Counted from the first letter of the stretch, positions 1 to 8,722 are shown. The stretch: DNA of 64,000 nucleotides from Streptomyces canus 299MFChir4.1 (GCF_000383615.1 NZ_KB911589.1:1-64000), one strand, 5' to 3'. A program made the numbers and translations. The notes: generated by a model from the letters alone, not told the origin.

Positions 1-27
1 GGGGCGCGGGGAACGGCGCGACCAGCC
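1..27. repeat. Copy of short interspersed Streptomyces repeat
   Basis: The first 27 bases are the reverse complement of bases 7618-7644 with one mismatch. From memory this motif (core CGCAGTTCCCCGCGCC on the other strand) recurs in intergenic DNA of many Streptomyces genomes. The rest of the gap up to the first gene (28-168) shows no gene or clear signal. Confidence 0.6.
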
Positions 28-168
28 ACAACGCACCCGCACCCGCCCGCCGACACCACCCCCTACGGCGACCACGCGCCCCCGCTCAAGCCAACGCAGT
101 GCATGGCTCCCGGTCCGCACGTCACTCGAAGTGCGCGCGGACCGGGGCCGTTCAGGGAGCCGCAGGGC

Positions 169-591
169 TCAGTGGGTGGCGAGTTCGCGGGGCTCCAGGG
201 CCGCCGCGTGGGAGTCCATCCGCTCCGCCGCCAGGATCGCCGCCGCCGTGTCCGCGCGGGACGCCGCCACGAGCAGCGCGCGCCCGGCCACCGCGTGGGC
301 ACGCCGGTGCAGGTCGGTGAGGTGCGGTTCCGAAGTGACCGAGGTCAGCGAGGCGCGGGCCGGTGCGCCTCCGCCCCGCAGCCGGGCCACCTGCTCGGCG
401 AGCCGCTCGGCCGCGGTGTCCAGGTCGGCGGACGGGGCCAGCGCACGCAGCTCGTCCGTGACGGCGAGCAGGGCGGCGAGATGGCCCGCGAGCTGGATGT
501 CCAGCTCTTCCTCACGTGAGCGGTGCGGGAAGTCGGAGGGGGTGTCGGCCATCGTGGAGTGGACCGACTTGGTGCGGATCGGTTCGTACAT
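169..591 (-). CDS. Conserved helical hypothetical protein, 140 aa
   Basis: No function recognised. The protein is almost entirely Ala/Leu/Arg/Glu-rich predicted helix with no signal peptide or membrane segment, so it is likely a small cytoplasmic helical-bundle protein. The ATG at 591 is chosen because AGGAGG stands 8 bases upstream on the minus strand; a second ATG 14 codons in lacks such a site. An inverted repeat (629-643) lies just upstream and may regulate it. It is transcribed alone, in the same direction as the aminotransferase gene behind it. Confidence 0.75.
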   Translation of the reverse strand: MYEPIRTKSVHSTMADTPSDFPHRSREEELDIQLAGHLAALLAVTDELRALAPSADLDTAAERLAEQVARLRGGGAPARASLTSVTSEPHLTDLHRRAHAVAGRALLVAASRADTAAAILAAERMDSHAAALEPRELATH

Positions 592-628
592 GGGATGGCC
601 TCCTGTGCTGTCAGGAAACCATCCTAGC

Positions 629-643
629 TTAGATTCCGTCTAA
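629..643. promoter_or_regulatory. Inverted repeat upstream of the 140-aa gene
   Basis: TTAGA and TCTAA arms separated by 5 bases form a perfect AT-rich palindrome, unusual in this GC-rich DNA. It sits 38-52 bases before the start codon at 591, where an operator would overlap the promoter. The cognate regulator is unknown. Confidence 0.4.
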
Positions 644-680
644 AGTTGAGCGAGCCGAAAAGATCGAGTGCCGGTGAGGT

Positions 681-1892
681 TTACGGCTGCCCGTACCCGT
701 CCAGGAAGTTCCCGATCCGCCCCACCGCGTCCCGCAGGTCCCCGGTCGTCGGCAGCGTCACCACCCGGAAGTGGTCGGGCTCGGGCCAGTTGAAGCCGGA
801 GCCCTGGACGACCATGATCTTCTCCTGGCGCAGCAGGTCCAGGACCATCCGCCGGTCGTCCTTGATCTTGAAGACCTTGGGGTCGAGCCGTGGGAAGAGG
901 TACAGCGCCCCCTTCGGCTTCACGCAGCTCACGCCGGGGATCTGGGTCAGCAGCTCGTACGCCACGTCCCGCTGCTCGACCAGCCGGCCGCCCGGCAGCA
1001 CCAGGTCCTTGATCGACTGCCGTCCGCTGAGCGCGGCGACCACCCCGTGCTGTCCCGGCATGTTCGCGCACAGGCGCATGTTGGCCAGGACGGTCAGGCC
1101 CTCGATGTAGGAGTCGGCGTGAGCGCGCGGGCCGGAGATCGACATCCAGCCCACCCGGTAGCCCGCCACCCGGTAGGCCTTGGACATGCCGTTGAAGGTG
1201 AGGGTCAGCAGGTCCGGGGCGACCGCGGCGGTCGGGGTGTGCGTGGCGCCGTCGTAGAGGATCTTGTCGTAGATCTCGTCCGAGCAGACCAGCAGGTTGT
1301 GCCGGCGGGCGATGTCCGTCAGCCCCTTGATCATGGTCTCGTCGTAGACCGCGCCCGTGGGGTTGTTCGGGTTGATGATGACGATCGCCTTGGTGCGGTC
1401 GGTGACCTTCCGCTCCACGTCGGCGAGGTCGGGCATCCAGTCCGCCTGCTCGTCGCAGCGGTAGTGCACGGCCGTACCGCCGGACAGCGACACGGCGGCA
1501 GTCCACAGCGGGTAGTCGGGGGCCGGTACGAGGACCTCGTCGCCGTCGTCGAGCAGGCCCTGCATCGCCATCACGATCAGCTCGGAGACGCCGTTGCCGA
1601 TGAAGACGTGCTCGACGTCGGTCTCGATACCGAGGGTCTGGTTGTGCATGACCACGGCCCGGCGCGCGGCGAGCAGCCCCTTGGCGTCGCCGTACCCGTG
1701 GGCCGTGGCGACGTTGCGGAGGACGTCCTCCAGGATCTCCGGCGGTGCCTCGAACCCGAAGGCGGCCGGGTTGCCCGTGTTCAGCTTGAGGATGCGGTGC
1801 CCGGCCGCCTCCAGGCGCATCGCCTCCTCGAGAACCGGGCCCCGGATCTCGTAACAGACATTGGCGAGCTTGGTCGACTGGATCACCTGCAT
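681..1892 (-). CDS. Alanine/aspartate-type aminotransferase (AlaA-like)
   Basis: Class I/II pyridoxal-phosphate aminotransferase of 403 aa, full family length. Visible are the substrate/cofactor loop NPNNPTG (about 174-180), the Asp of CSDEIYD (about 203-209) and the PLP lysine in the GMSKAYR motif (K238). The sequence is closest in character to the AlaA group, which moves amino groups between glutamate and pyruvate, giving alanine in the cytoplasm. The start is the ATG opening MQVIQSTK, the usual N-terminus of this group; the open frame runs 35 codons further upstream without homology-like sequence. The Shine-Dalgarno site before 1892 is weak. Substrate choice is inferred from family resemblance only. 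Confidence 0.88.
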   Translation of the reverse strand: MQVIQSTKLANVCYEIRGPVLEEAMRLEAAGHRILKLNTGNPAAFGFEAPPEILEDVLRNVATAHGYGDAKGLLAARRAVVMHNQTLGIETDVEHVFIGNGVSELIVMAMQGLLDDGDEVLVPAPDYPLWTAAVSLSGGTAVHYRCDEQADWMPDLADVERKVTDRTKAIVIINPNNPTGAVYDETMIKGLTDIARRHNLLVCSDEIYDKILYDGATHTPTAAVAPDLLTLTFNGMSKAYRVAGYRVGWMSISGPRAHADSYIEGLTVLANMRLCANMPGQHGVVAALSGRQSIKDLVLPGGRLVEQRDVAYELLTQIPGVSCVKPKGALYLFPRLDPKVFKIKDDRRMVLDLLRQEKIMVVQGSGFNWPEPDHFRVVTLPTTGDLRDAVGRIGNFLDGYGQP

Positions 1893-2018
1893 GTCTGGGA
1901 GCTTACGGCCCGGTAACGCCTCACGGGTCGTGTTTTCCGCCACGTGAGACGCGTCGGTTTGGGCTGTTATCGCCGGTAGCTGTCCCAGCCGCCTCATCCG
2001 TCCCTAGAATCCGTCGCC

Positions 2019-2684
2019 ATGTCGAGGCCAGTCGAATACGAGTCCGGGGCGCCGAACGTCTATCAGCCGCAGCCCGCGGCGACCCCCGCGTACGAGGAGT
2101 TCCCGGACCCCGCGGCCGCGCACGGCTGGCAGACCGCGTACGACGCGACGGCCGAGCTCCCCCGGGTCGGGCCCGCCGGCCCGGAGTCCGGCGACCGGGA
2201 GCCGAGCGAACCGGATTCCGTCGGCCGCGCCGCCCGGCGCCGGGCCGCCCGCGGCGGGGGCGGTCGGCGCTCACGCCGGGTGGTCGTGGCCGTCGGAGCC
2301 GTGGGGGCCATGGGGGCGGCGGCGCTGATCGCGGGGCTGTCCCTGTCGGGCTCCTCCTCCGAGTCCGGGCGGGACCCGGCGAGCGGAACCACCTCGACCT
2401 CCGCGGAGACGGCGGGCGCCACGGACCCGGCCTCCTCCACCCTCCCGGCGGCTCCGCCGGACGCGACGGCCTCCGGCGGGCCGGTGACCGGCGCCGACGC
2501 ATCCGGCGTGAGCCCCTCCCCGGACGCGTCCGGGGACCCGCGGGCGAGCGGGAGTCCGTCGGCCCGGCCCTCCTCCGGTACCTCGCCCACCCCTTCGGCG
2601 GGCTCCGCCACGACCGGGGCCGACGGCCCGGGGAACTCCGACGGGAAGGGGCGCGGACAGGGCAGTACGAAAAAGCCCAAGTAG
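2019..2684 (+). CDS. Single-pass membrane protein with Ser/Thr/Pro-rich exterior
   Basis: A 221-aa protein with an acidic, proline-rich cytoplasmic N-terminus (1-75), an Arg-rich stretch (about 70-90), one membrane segment (about 90-112) and a long low-complexity Ser/Thr/Pro/Ala/Gly tail ending in basic residues. The topology is N-in with a disordered outer part. No enzymatic motif is seen and no function is recognised. It is divergent from the aminotransferase, with a 126-bp shared promoter region. Confidence 0.7.
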   Translation: MSRPVEYESGAPNVYQPQPAATPAYEEFPDPAAAHGWQTAYDATAELPRVGPAGPESGDREPSEPDSVGRAARRRAARGGGGRRSRRVVVAVGAVGAMGAAALIAGLSLSGSSSESGRDPASGTTSTSAETAGATDPASSTLPAAPPDATASGGPVTGADASGVSPSPDASGDPRASGSPSARPSSGTSPTPSAGSATTGADGPGNSDGKGRGQGSTKKPK

Positions 2685-2886
2685 CCCTCCGGCTGGGTAA
2701 GTTGATCTCGTCGAACGGGCAGACGGGTGTGCGCGCTGTCCCGGATGTGGAGGTGTCGCCCGTCGAGAGGCGCGGGCTCGGCACAGCTTCTTGCCCAAGC
2801 GACCACCCTTCTTCACAATGTTCATGACAAACTCACGGGCGGCCGGAAGATTTCCGGCCGCCCAAGTCGCAAGAGGGGACCCCCAC

Positions 2887-3819
2887 ATGAGAAAGCCTCT
2901 CGTCGCCGCGCTCAGCGCCCTGGCCCTGGCCGGGATAGGCGCGGCACCCGCGGTGGCCGCCGAGCCCACCGCGTCGAGTGTCGGCAAGAGCGTCGACACG
3001 GACACCCCCGTCTCCGTGGTCCACGACGTGGTCACGTCCGCCACCTCGGCCCTGTCGCAGGTCACGTCACCGTCGCCGGGGCTCAAGGCCGTGACCCTCG
3101 CCGGGACCGTCTCGCTCAGCAACTGCTCCGGCTCGGTCATCCGGTTCCCGAACTCCCTGGACACCGACCCGGCGCTGGTGCTCAGCAACGGGCACTGCCT
3201 CACCACCGGCTTCCCCGAGCCGGGCGAGGTGCTCACCAACCAGGCGTCCAGCCGCACCTTCGGGCTGCTCAACTCCTCCGGCACCCGGGTCGCGACCCTG
3301 CGCGCCAGCAAGCTCGCCTACGGGACGATGACCGACACGGACGTGTCGATCTACCAGCTCACCAGCACGTACGCGTCGATCAAGAGCTCGTACGGCATCT
3401 CCGCGCTCACCGTGCAGGACACGCACCCGACCGCCGGGACCGCCATCACGGTGGCCTCCGGCTACTGGAAGCGGCTCTACAGCTGCAACGTCGACGGCTT
3501 CGTGTACCGCCTGAAGGAGGGCGACTGGACCTGGAAGGACTCGGTCCGTTACACCTCCGCCTGCCAGACCATCGGCGGCACCTCGGGCTCGCCCGTCATC
3601 GACCAGTCCACCGGCAAGGTCGTCGCCGTCAACAACACCGGCAACGAGGACGGCGAGCGCTGCACGGAGAACAACCCGTGCGAGGTCGACGCGAACGGCA
3701 ACGTCACCGTCCGCGAGGGCATCAACTACGCCCAGGAGATCTACAACATCCCGGCCTGCTTCACGACCGGCAACCAGCTCAACCTGAACGCGAGCGGCTG
3801 CACCCTGCCCAGGCCGTGA
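2887..3819 (+). CDS. Secreted trypsin-like serine protease (S1 family)
   Basis: 310 aa with an N-terminal signal peptide (MRKP, hydrophobic core, AVAA cleavage near residue 25). The chymotrypsin-fold triad is visible: H103 in SNGHC, D152 in DTDVS and S235 in GTSGSP, with cysteines placed to form disulfides (C80/C104, C200/C226). It should act outside the cell as a peptidase. The ATG at 2887 is chosen because it starts the signal peptide and follows AGAGGGG; an in-frame ATG 32 codons earlier would bury the signal sequence. It converges on the deacylase gene at 3850. Confidence 0.88.
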   Translation: MRKPLVAALSALALAGIGAAPAVAAEPTASSVGKSVDTDTPVSVVHDVVTSATSALSQVTSPSPGLKAVTLAGTVSLSNCSGSVIRFPNSLDTDPALVLSNGHCLTTGFPEPGEVLTNQASSRTFGLLNSSGTRVATLRASKLAYGTMTDTDVSIYQLTSTYASIKSSYGISALTVQDTHPTAGTAITVASGYWKRLYSCNVDGFVYRLKEGDWTWKDSVRYTSACQTIGGTSGSPVIDQSTGKVVAVNNTGNEDGERCTENNPCEVDANGNVTVREGINYAQEIYNIPACFTTGNQLNLNASGCTLPRP

Positions 3820-3849
3820 CCGTCGGCCGGTAAGGCGCGAGGCGTTCCG

Positions 3850-5460
3850 TCACATGGGACTGCGACGGACCGCCCGCCCCGCCAGGACGTCCGTGCGCCG
3901 GCCGTCCTCGATCACGAACCTGCCGTCGACCAGGACGTGCGGGATGCCGGTCGGCAGCCTGCGCGGGTCGTCGAAGGTCGAACCCGGGGCCACCGTCTCC
4001 GGGTCGAAGAGGACCAGGTCCGCGCGGTACCCCTCCTTGACCAGGCCGCGGTCCGGCAGTCGCAGCCGGGACGCCGGGCGCGAGGTGAGGTGCGCGACGC
4101 ACTCCTCCAGGGACAGGACGCCCAACTCCCGCACGTAGGTGCCGAGATAGCGCGGGAACGTGCCGTACGCCCGCGGATGCGGCTTGGCGCCCTGAAGGAT
4201 GCCGTCGGAGCCACCGGTGTGCACCGGGTGCCGCATGATCGTGCGGACGTTCTCCTCGTGGCCGACGTGCTGCAGGATCGACGGGGCCAGCCGGTCGGCG
4301 AGCAGGAGCCCGCGGGCCGTCGTCCAGGGGCTCTCGCCGCGCAGCCGGGCCGACTCCGCGACCGTCCGGCCGACGAAGTCCGCGAGGGCCGTGTCGCCGA
4401 CACCCGAGATCTCGACGGTGTCCCACTCGACGGGCACGCCGTGGCAGCCGTCCGCCCCGACGACCTCCATATGGTGCCGGATCCGCTCGGCCGTGCCGTC
4501 GTCCGCCAGCCGCTTCAGGACCGCCTCGGGGCCGCCCTCGCCCGCCCAGCTCGGCAGCAGCGCCGCGAGGGTCGTCGCGCCGGGCGTGTAGGGGTAGGTG
4601 TCCAGGCTGATGTCGGCGCCCGACGCCAGCGCCTCGTCCAGGAGGGCGAGCAACTCCGGCGCCCGGCCCTTGTTCACGCCGAAGTTCATGGTGGCGTGGG
4701 CGAGATGCAGGGCGCAGCCGGCCTCCCGGGCCAGGGCGACCATCTCCTCGTACGCCTGCAACGCGCCCGCCCCGTACGAGCGGTGGTGCGGGCAGTAGTA
4801 GCCGCCGTACTCGGCCACCACCCGGCACAGTTCGGTGAGTTCGGCGTCCTCGGCGTACATGCCGGGGGTGTAGGTCAGGCCCGACGACATGCCGAGCGCG
4901 CCCTGTTCCATGCCCTCCGCGACCAGCCGGCGCATACGGCCCAGCTCCTGGGGAGTCGCCTCGCGGTCCTCCCAGCCGACGACGAGCGCGCGGAGCGTGC
5001 CCTGGGGGATCAGATAGGCCGCGTTGACGGCGATCCCGCGGTCGAGGCGGTCCAGGTACTCGCCCACCGACCGCCAGTCGAAGTCGATGTCGTCGCCGTA
5101 GCCGTTCCAGCCGGTGATGGCGCGGCGGACCTCCTCCAGGGTGCGGTCGTCGACCGGGGCGTACGACAGCCCGTCCTGGCCCAGCACTTCGAGCGTGACG
5201 CCCTGCGCGGCCTTGGCGCTGTGGTCGGGGTCGCGCAGCAGGGCCAGGTCGCTGTGGGCGTGCATGTCGATGAAGCCGGGGGCCAGGACGAGCCCCTCGG
5301 CGTCCAGCTCCCGCCGTGCCTTGGGCCGTTGGCACCCGGCCTCGGCGGCCTCCTTGACGATCGAGACGATCCGGCCGCCGTCGACGACCACGTCGGCGCG
5401 GTACGAGAAGCCGCCGCTGCCGTCGACGACGTCCGCGTCCCTGATGACGAGCTCTTCCAT
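3850..5460 (-). CDS. N-acyl-D-amino-acid deacylase (amidohydrolase superfamily)
   Basis: 536 aa. It would hydrolyse N-acyl-D-amino acids to the free D-amino acid plus a carboxylate. The N-terminal beta-sandwich part leads into a TIM-barrel with the metal pair in DMHAHSD (H67, H69); further ligand candidates lie in LHLAHAT and QHVGHEE, and HTGGSDG carries the catalytic Asp region. The family's GNCG loop, which supplies a bridging Cys, reads GQDG (94-97) here, placing Asp96 where Cys is usual. From memory, the S. coelicolor homologue Sco4986 was shown to deacylate N-acyl-D-amino acids with hydrophobic side chains. It lies 32 bases after the PLP enzyme gene, in the same transcript, which supports D-amino-acid catabolism. 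The open frame continues upstream of MEELVIRD, but that is the first plausible start. Confidence 0.88.
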   Translation of the reverse strand: MEELVIRDADVVDGSGGFSYRADVVVDGGRIVSIVKEAAEAGCQRPKARRELDAEGLVLAPGFIDMHAHSDLALLRDPDHSAKAAQGVTLEVLGQDGLSYAPVDDRTLEEVRRAITGWNGYGDDIDFDWRSVGEYLDRLDRGIAVNAAYLIPQGTLRALVVGWEDREATPQELGRMRRLVAEGMEQGALGMSSGLTYTPGMYAEDAELTELCRVVAEYGGYYCPHHRSYGAGALQAYEEMVALAREAGCALHLAHATMNFGVNKGRAPELLALLDEALASGADISLDTYPYTPGATTLAALLPSWAGEGGPEAVLKRLADDGTAERIRHHMEVVGADGCHGVPVEWDTVEISGVGDTALADFVGRTVAESARLRGESPWTTARGLLLADRLAPSILQHVGHEENVRTIMRHPVHTGGSDGILQGAKPHPRAYGTFPRYLGTYVRELGVLSLEECVAHLTSRPASRLRLPDRGLVKEGYRADLVLFDPETVAPGSTFDDPRRLPTGIPHVLVDGRFVIEDGRRTDVLAGRAVRRSPM

Positions 5461-5492
5461 CGCCGGAGTCCCTTCGCGTCTCGGATCGCGTC

Positions 5493-6767
5493 TCAGAAGA
5501 AGGTGCGGATGTACTCGACGACCGTGCCGTCGGCCTCCGCCACCGGGATCAGCTGCCACTTGTCGAAGGACGTGCACGGGTGGGAGAGGCCGAGGCCCAG
5601 CCAGTCGCCGACCTCCAGGTCGGCCTCGGGAGCCGTGGCCAGCCAGGCGTGCTGGTCGGAGAGGGCGGTCACCTCGACGCCGGTGGCCGGGCGCTCGACG
5701 CCGCCCCGGCGGACCACCTGCGCGAAGGGGAGGTCCAGGTCGTGGGCCGCGTCCCGCTTGCCCGCGTTGGCGAAGGCCTGCCCGGGGGAGGGGCGGGAGA
5801 CGACCTGCGCCCACAGGCGGAACGCGGGCTCCAGAGCGCCCTCCTCGGGGATCCGGTTGAAGGGGGTCACCTTGCGGTAGTGGCCGTCGTCGTGCGAGAC
5901 GTAGGCGCCGGAGCGGAGCAACTTCAGGACGGGGCGCGAGAGTTCGGGGATCTCGGCGAAGACGTCGGCGACCGCGTCGAACCAGGCGCTGCCGCCGGCG
6001 CTGACCACGATCTCGTCGAGTCCCTCCGCGGCGAACCGTCCCGCCTTGTCGAAGTCGACGGCCAGGGCGACGAGTCGGCGCAGCCAGGCATGCACCCGCT
6101 CCGGGTCCGCCCCGGGAACCTCGCCCTCGTACCCGGCGACGCCGACGAGCCGCAGCGTCCCGGTGGCCGCGACCGCGTCGGCGACCGCCGCGCACTCCTC
6201 CTCCGTACGGACACCGGTGCGGGCGCCCTCGCCCGCGGCGAGCTCGACGACGACATCCAGGGGGCGGGTGGTCCCCCGCAGGGCCGCGTCCATCAGCTCG
6301 ACCGCGCGCACGGAGTCGACGTAGCAGACGAAGCGGAAGCCCGCGTCGCCCGCCAGCTCGCCGGCGACCCACCTCAGGGCCGCCGGGTCCACCAGTTCGT
6401 TCGCGAGGAAGACCCGCTGGACGCCGTACGCCCGCGCGACGCGCACCTGGTGCGGGACGGCCAGGGTGATGCCCCAGGCGCCGCGCTCGATCTGGCGGCG
6501 GAAGAGCTGGGGGGCCATGGTCGTCTTGCCGTGCGGGGCGAAGGCGAGGCCGTGGCGGGCCGCGTATGTCTCCATGAGCGCGAGGTTGTGCTCCAGGCGC
6601 TCGGCGGAGAGAGCGAGCACGGGGGTGGTGAAGCCGTCGGTGAAGAGGTTGCGGCGCTGTGCGGTCAGCTCGGCGACGGTCATGCCGTCCGCGTCCGGTG
6701 GCAGGCCCTTGAAGCGGTGGTCGACACGGTCCTCCGCGAGGCGGGCGAGCGCTTCGGTACCGGACAC
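5493..6767 (-). CDS. D-serine dehydratase-like / D-amino-acid deaminase, PLP fold type III
   Basis: 424 aa. It combines an alanine-racemase-like N-terminal barrel with the PLP lysine K81 in APHGKTT and a C-terminal D-serine-dehydratase-like domain. The zinc ligands expected from eukaryotic-type D-serine dehydratase are present as H396-x-C398 near the C-terminus. It is likely to deaminate a D-hydroxy-amino acid to a 2-oxo acid through an enamine, or to act as a D-threonine aldolase; sequence alone does not settle which. GTG at 6767 is chosen because GGGAGG stands 5 bases before it. An ATG at 6839 would be in frame but would place the promoter palindrome 6788-6804 inside the gene. First gene of a two-gene operon with the deacylase. 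Confidence 0.82.
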   Translation of the reverse strand: MSGTEALARLAEDRVDHRFKGLPPDADGMTVAELTAQRRNLFTDGFTTPVLALSAERLEHNLALMETYAARHGLAFAPHGKTTMAPQLFRRQIERGAWGITLAVPHQVRVARAYGVQRVFLANELVDPAALRWVAGELAGDAGFRFVCYVDSVRAVELMDAALRGTTRPLDVVVELAAGEGARTGVRTEEECAAVADAVAATGTLRLVGVAGYEGEVPGADPERVHAWLRRLVALAVDFDKAGRFAAEGLDEIVVSAGGSAWFDAVADVFAEIPELSRPVLKLLRSGAYVSHDDGHYRKVTPFNRIPEEGALEPAFRLWAQVVSRPSPGQAFANAGKRDAAHDLDLPFAQVVRRGGVERPATGVEVTALSDQHAWLATAPEADLEVGDWLGLGLSHPCTSFDKWQLIPVAEADGTVVEYIRTFF

Positions 6768-6787
6768 AAGGGCCTCCCTGAAGGTGC

Positions 6788-6804
6788 GTTGCAGTATGTG
6801 CAAC
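6788..6804. promoter_or_regulatory. Operator-like inverted repeat in the divergent promoter region
   Basis: GTTGCA, 5 bases, TGCAAC: perfect 6-bp arms. It lies 21 bases before the GTG of the PLP enzyme and 75 bases before the kinase start, so one bound regulator could cover both promoters. The IclR-type protein encoded at 7961-8722 is the obvious candidate. A looser TTGCGTATATCGC element follows at 6810-6822. Confidence 0.55.
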
Positions 6805-6878
6805 GTCCATTGCGTATATCGCTGACTGCTGTCTAACATCCACGCCAACGCCGGGTCAATGAAGGAGCTACGACCATC

Positions 6879-7964
6879 GTGAAGCCCCCCGACGCCGTGG
6901 ATGTCGTCGCGCTCGGCGAGTCCATGGTCACGTTCCTGCCCAGTCGGCCCGGCCGACTCGCCGACGTGCCCTCTTTCGACCGGGCGATCGGCGGGGCGGA
7001 GTCGAACGTGGCGTGCGGGCTGGCCGCCGCCGGCTTCGCGGTGCGGTGGGTCAGCCGGGTCGGGACCGACGGGTTCGGGGACCACCTGGTCGAGACGGTC
7101 GGGGGGTACGGGGTCGACACCTCTGCGGTCGGGCGGGATCCCTCGCGTCCTACGGGGGTGTACTTCCGTACGGCGGGGGACCGGGCCACGGACGCGCACG
7201 AGGTGGCGTACTACCGGGCGGGGTCGGCGGCTTCGGCGATGTCGGTCGACAACGTTGACCTGGCGGCGGTGCGGGCGGGGCGGGTGCTGCATCTTTCCGG
7301 GATCACGGCCGCCTTGTCGGACACGTGTCTGTCGTTGCTGCGTGAACTGACCGCGCCGGGGGTCGGGCGGCCGGTGGTGTCCTTCGACGTCAATTACCGG
7401 GCCGGGTTGTGGCGGGATGGCGAGGGGCCTCGGGTGCTTCTGGAACTGGCCCGTCAGGCGGACATCGTGTTCGTGGGGGAGGACGAGGCGGAGGAGGCGT
7501 GGCGGGTCACGGGAGGCCCTGCTGCGATTCGGACGGTGCTGCCCGAGCCTTCGGTGCTGGTGGTGAAGCAAGGGGGGAAGGGGGCGACCGCGTTCGTGTC
7601 GGCTGCGGGCGAGTGGGGGCTGGTCGCGCAGTTCCCCGCGCCCCTGGGTAGGTCCCGGTCGACGTCGAGCATTTTCGTCCCCGCCCTCGCTGTCGACGTC
7701 GTGGCCACCACCGGCGCCGGTGACGCCTTCGCCGCGGGGTTCCTCTCCGCGACCCTGCGCGAACTGCCCCTCAAGGACCGCCTCAGGCACGGCCACCTCT
7801 GGGCCGCCGCCGCCCTCACCGCCCCCGGCGACCTCGCCGCGCCCCCCGCCCGCGCACACGCCGACCGCCTCGCCGCCGTCGGGGACGACACGTGGGGGAC
7901 ACTTCGACTCGGCCCCGGCTGGACCCAAGCCGACCCGGCCCCGGAGGAGGTACGCACCCCATGA
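6879..7964 (+). CDS. PfkB-family carbohydrate kinase (KDG-kinase-like)
   Basis: 361 aa ribokinase/PfkB fold. The N-terminal GESMVTF and GGAESNVA elements bind the sugar, and TTGAGDAF near the C-terminus carries the catalytic base D282 and the anion hole. The best resemblance is to 2-keto-3-deoxygluconate kinases, but substrate is not proven. GTG start at 6879 with GGAG 9 bases before. A copy of the interspersed repeat (7618-7644) lies inside the frame and adds residues of about 247-260 just ahead of the GAGD region, which helps explain the unusual length (family usually about 310-330). Its stop overlaps the ATG of the IclR gene. Confidence 0.82.
   Translation: MKPPDAVDVVALGESMVTFLPSRPGRLADVPSFDRAIGGAESNVACGLAAAGFAVRWVSRVGTDGFGDHLVETVGGYGVDTSAVGRDPSRPTGVYFRTAGDRATDAHEVAYYRAGSAASAMSVDNVDLAAVRAGRVLHLSGITAALSDTCLSLLRELTAPGVGRPVVSFDVNYRAGLWRDGEGPRVLLELARQADIVFVGEDEAEEAWRVTGGPAAIRTVLPEPSVLVVKQGGKGATAFVSAAGEWGLVAQFPAPLGRSRSTSSIFVPALAVDVVATTGAGDAFAAGFLSATLRELPLKDRLRHGHLWAAAALTAPGDLAAPPARAHADRLAAVGDDTWGTLRLGPGWTQADPAPEEVRTP
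7618..7644. repeat. Interspersed repeat copy inside the kinase gene
   Basis: 26 of 27 bases match the reverse complement of the window's first 27 bases. The copy is in frame and translated as about GLVAQFPAP. The flanking sequence through 7680 also reads less like a conserved PfkB segment, suggesting the insertion is somewhat longer than the core. Confidence 0.6.
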
Positions 7965-8722
7965 GCCAGACCGTCGACCGAGCACTGAGCATCCTGCCGC
8001 TGCTCGCCGAGGGCCCCGCCGACCTCGGGCAGGTCGCCGAGCGCCTCGGCGTCCACAAGTCCACCGCGCTGCGACTCCTCCGCACACTCCACGAACACGG
8101 CATGGTCTACCGGCAGTCCGACCAGCGCTACCGCCTCGGCGCCCGCCTCATCGCGCTCGCCCAGGAGGCGATGGAGAACCTCGACATCCGCGAAATCGCC
8201 CACCCCCACCTCGTACGGCTGAACGAGCAGTGCGGTCACACCGTCCACCTCGCCGTGTACGAGGAGGACGAGGTGCTCTACATCGACAAGGTCGAGAGCC
8301 GCTACCCCGTGCGGATGTACTCGCGGATCGGCAAACCGGTGGCCATCACCGTCGCCGCGGTCGCGAAGCTGCTGCTCGCGGACCTTCCCGAGGCCGAGCG
8401 GCACGCCCTCGCGGACAAGCTCGAATACCCCCTGTACACGGCCCGTTCGACCCCCAACGCCCCCGCGTTCCTGAAGGAGTTGGAGCGGGTGAGCGAACAG
8501 GGCTGGGCCACCGACCTCGGTGGCCACGAGGAGTCCATCAACTGCGTCGCGGCCCCCGTCCGCGGCGCCGACGGCAGGGTCGTCGCCGCGATGTCGGTCT
8601 CCGCGCCCAACGTCGTCGTCACCGCCGAGGAACTCCTCGCCCTCCTCCCACAGGTCCGCCGTACGGCCGATGCCATCAGCGGCGAGTACTCCGGCAGAAC
8701 ACCAGCAAAGGACCCCGTATGA
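7961..8722 (+). CDS. IclR-family transcriptional regulator
   Basis: 253 aa. The N-terminal winged helix-turn-helix (about 1-65, with DLGQVAERLGVHKSTALRLL) is followed by the IclR effector-binding domain (about 75-245). It probably controls this catabolic locus in response to a pathway intermediate through the palindrome at 6788-6804. The ATG at 7961 has GGAGGAGG 12 bases upstream and overlaps the kinase stop (ATGA), so translation is coupled; the longer open frame starting inside the kinase gene is rejected. Its own stop overlaps the ridA start in the same way. Confidence 0.9.
   Translation: MSQTVDRALSILPLLAEGPADLGQVAERLGVHKSTALRLLRTLHEHGMVYRQSDQRYRLGARLIALAQEAMENLDIREIAHPHLVRLNEQCGHTVHLAVYEEDEVLYIDKVESRYPVRMYSRIGKPVAITVAAVAKLLLADLPEAERHALADKLEYPLYTARSTPNAPAFLKELERVSEQGWATDLGGHEESINCVAAPVRGADGRVVAAMSVSAPNVVVTAEELLALLPQVRRTADAISGEYSGRTPAKDPV

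Noticed and set aside
3850..6843. 997-codon open frame that would merge the deacylase with the upstream gene
   Set aside because: High-GC open-frame artefact; the upstream gene is coded in another frame with PLP-enzyme motifs, and the deacylase start is clear at 5460.
5493..8087. 864-codon minus-strand frame extending into the kinase and IclR genes
   Set aside because: Only the part below 6767 matches a known family; the rest lies antisense to well-supported genes.
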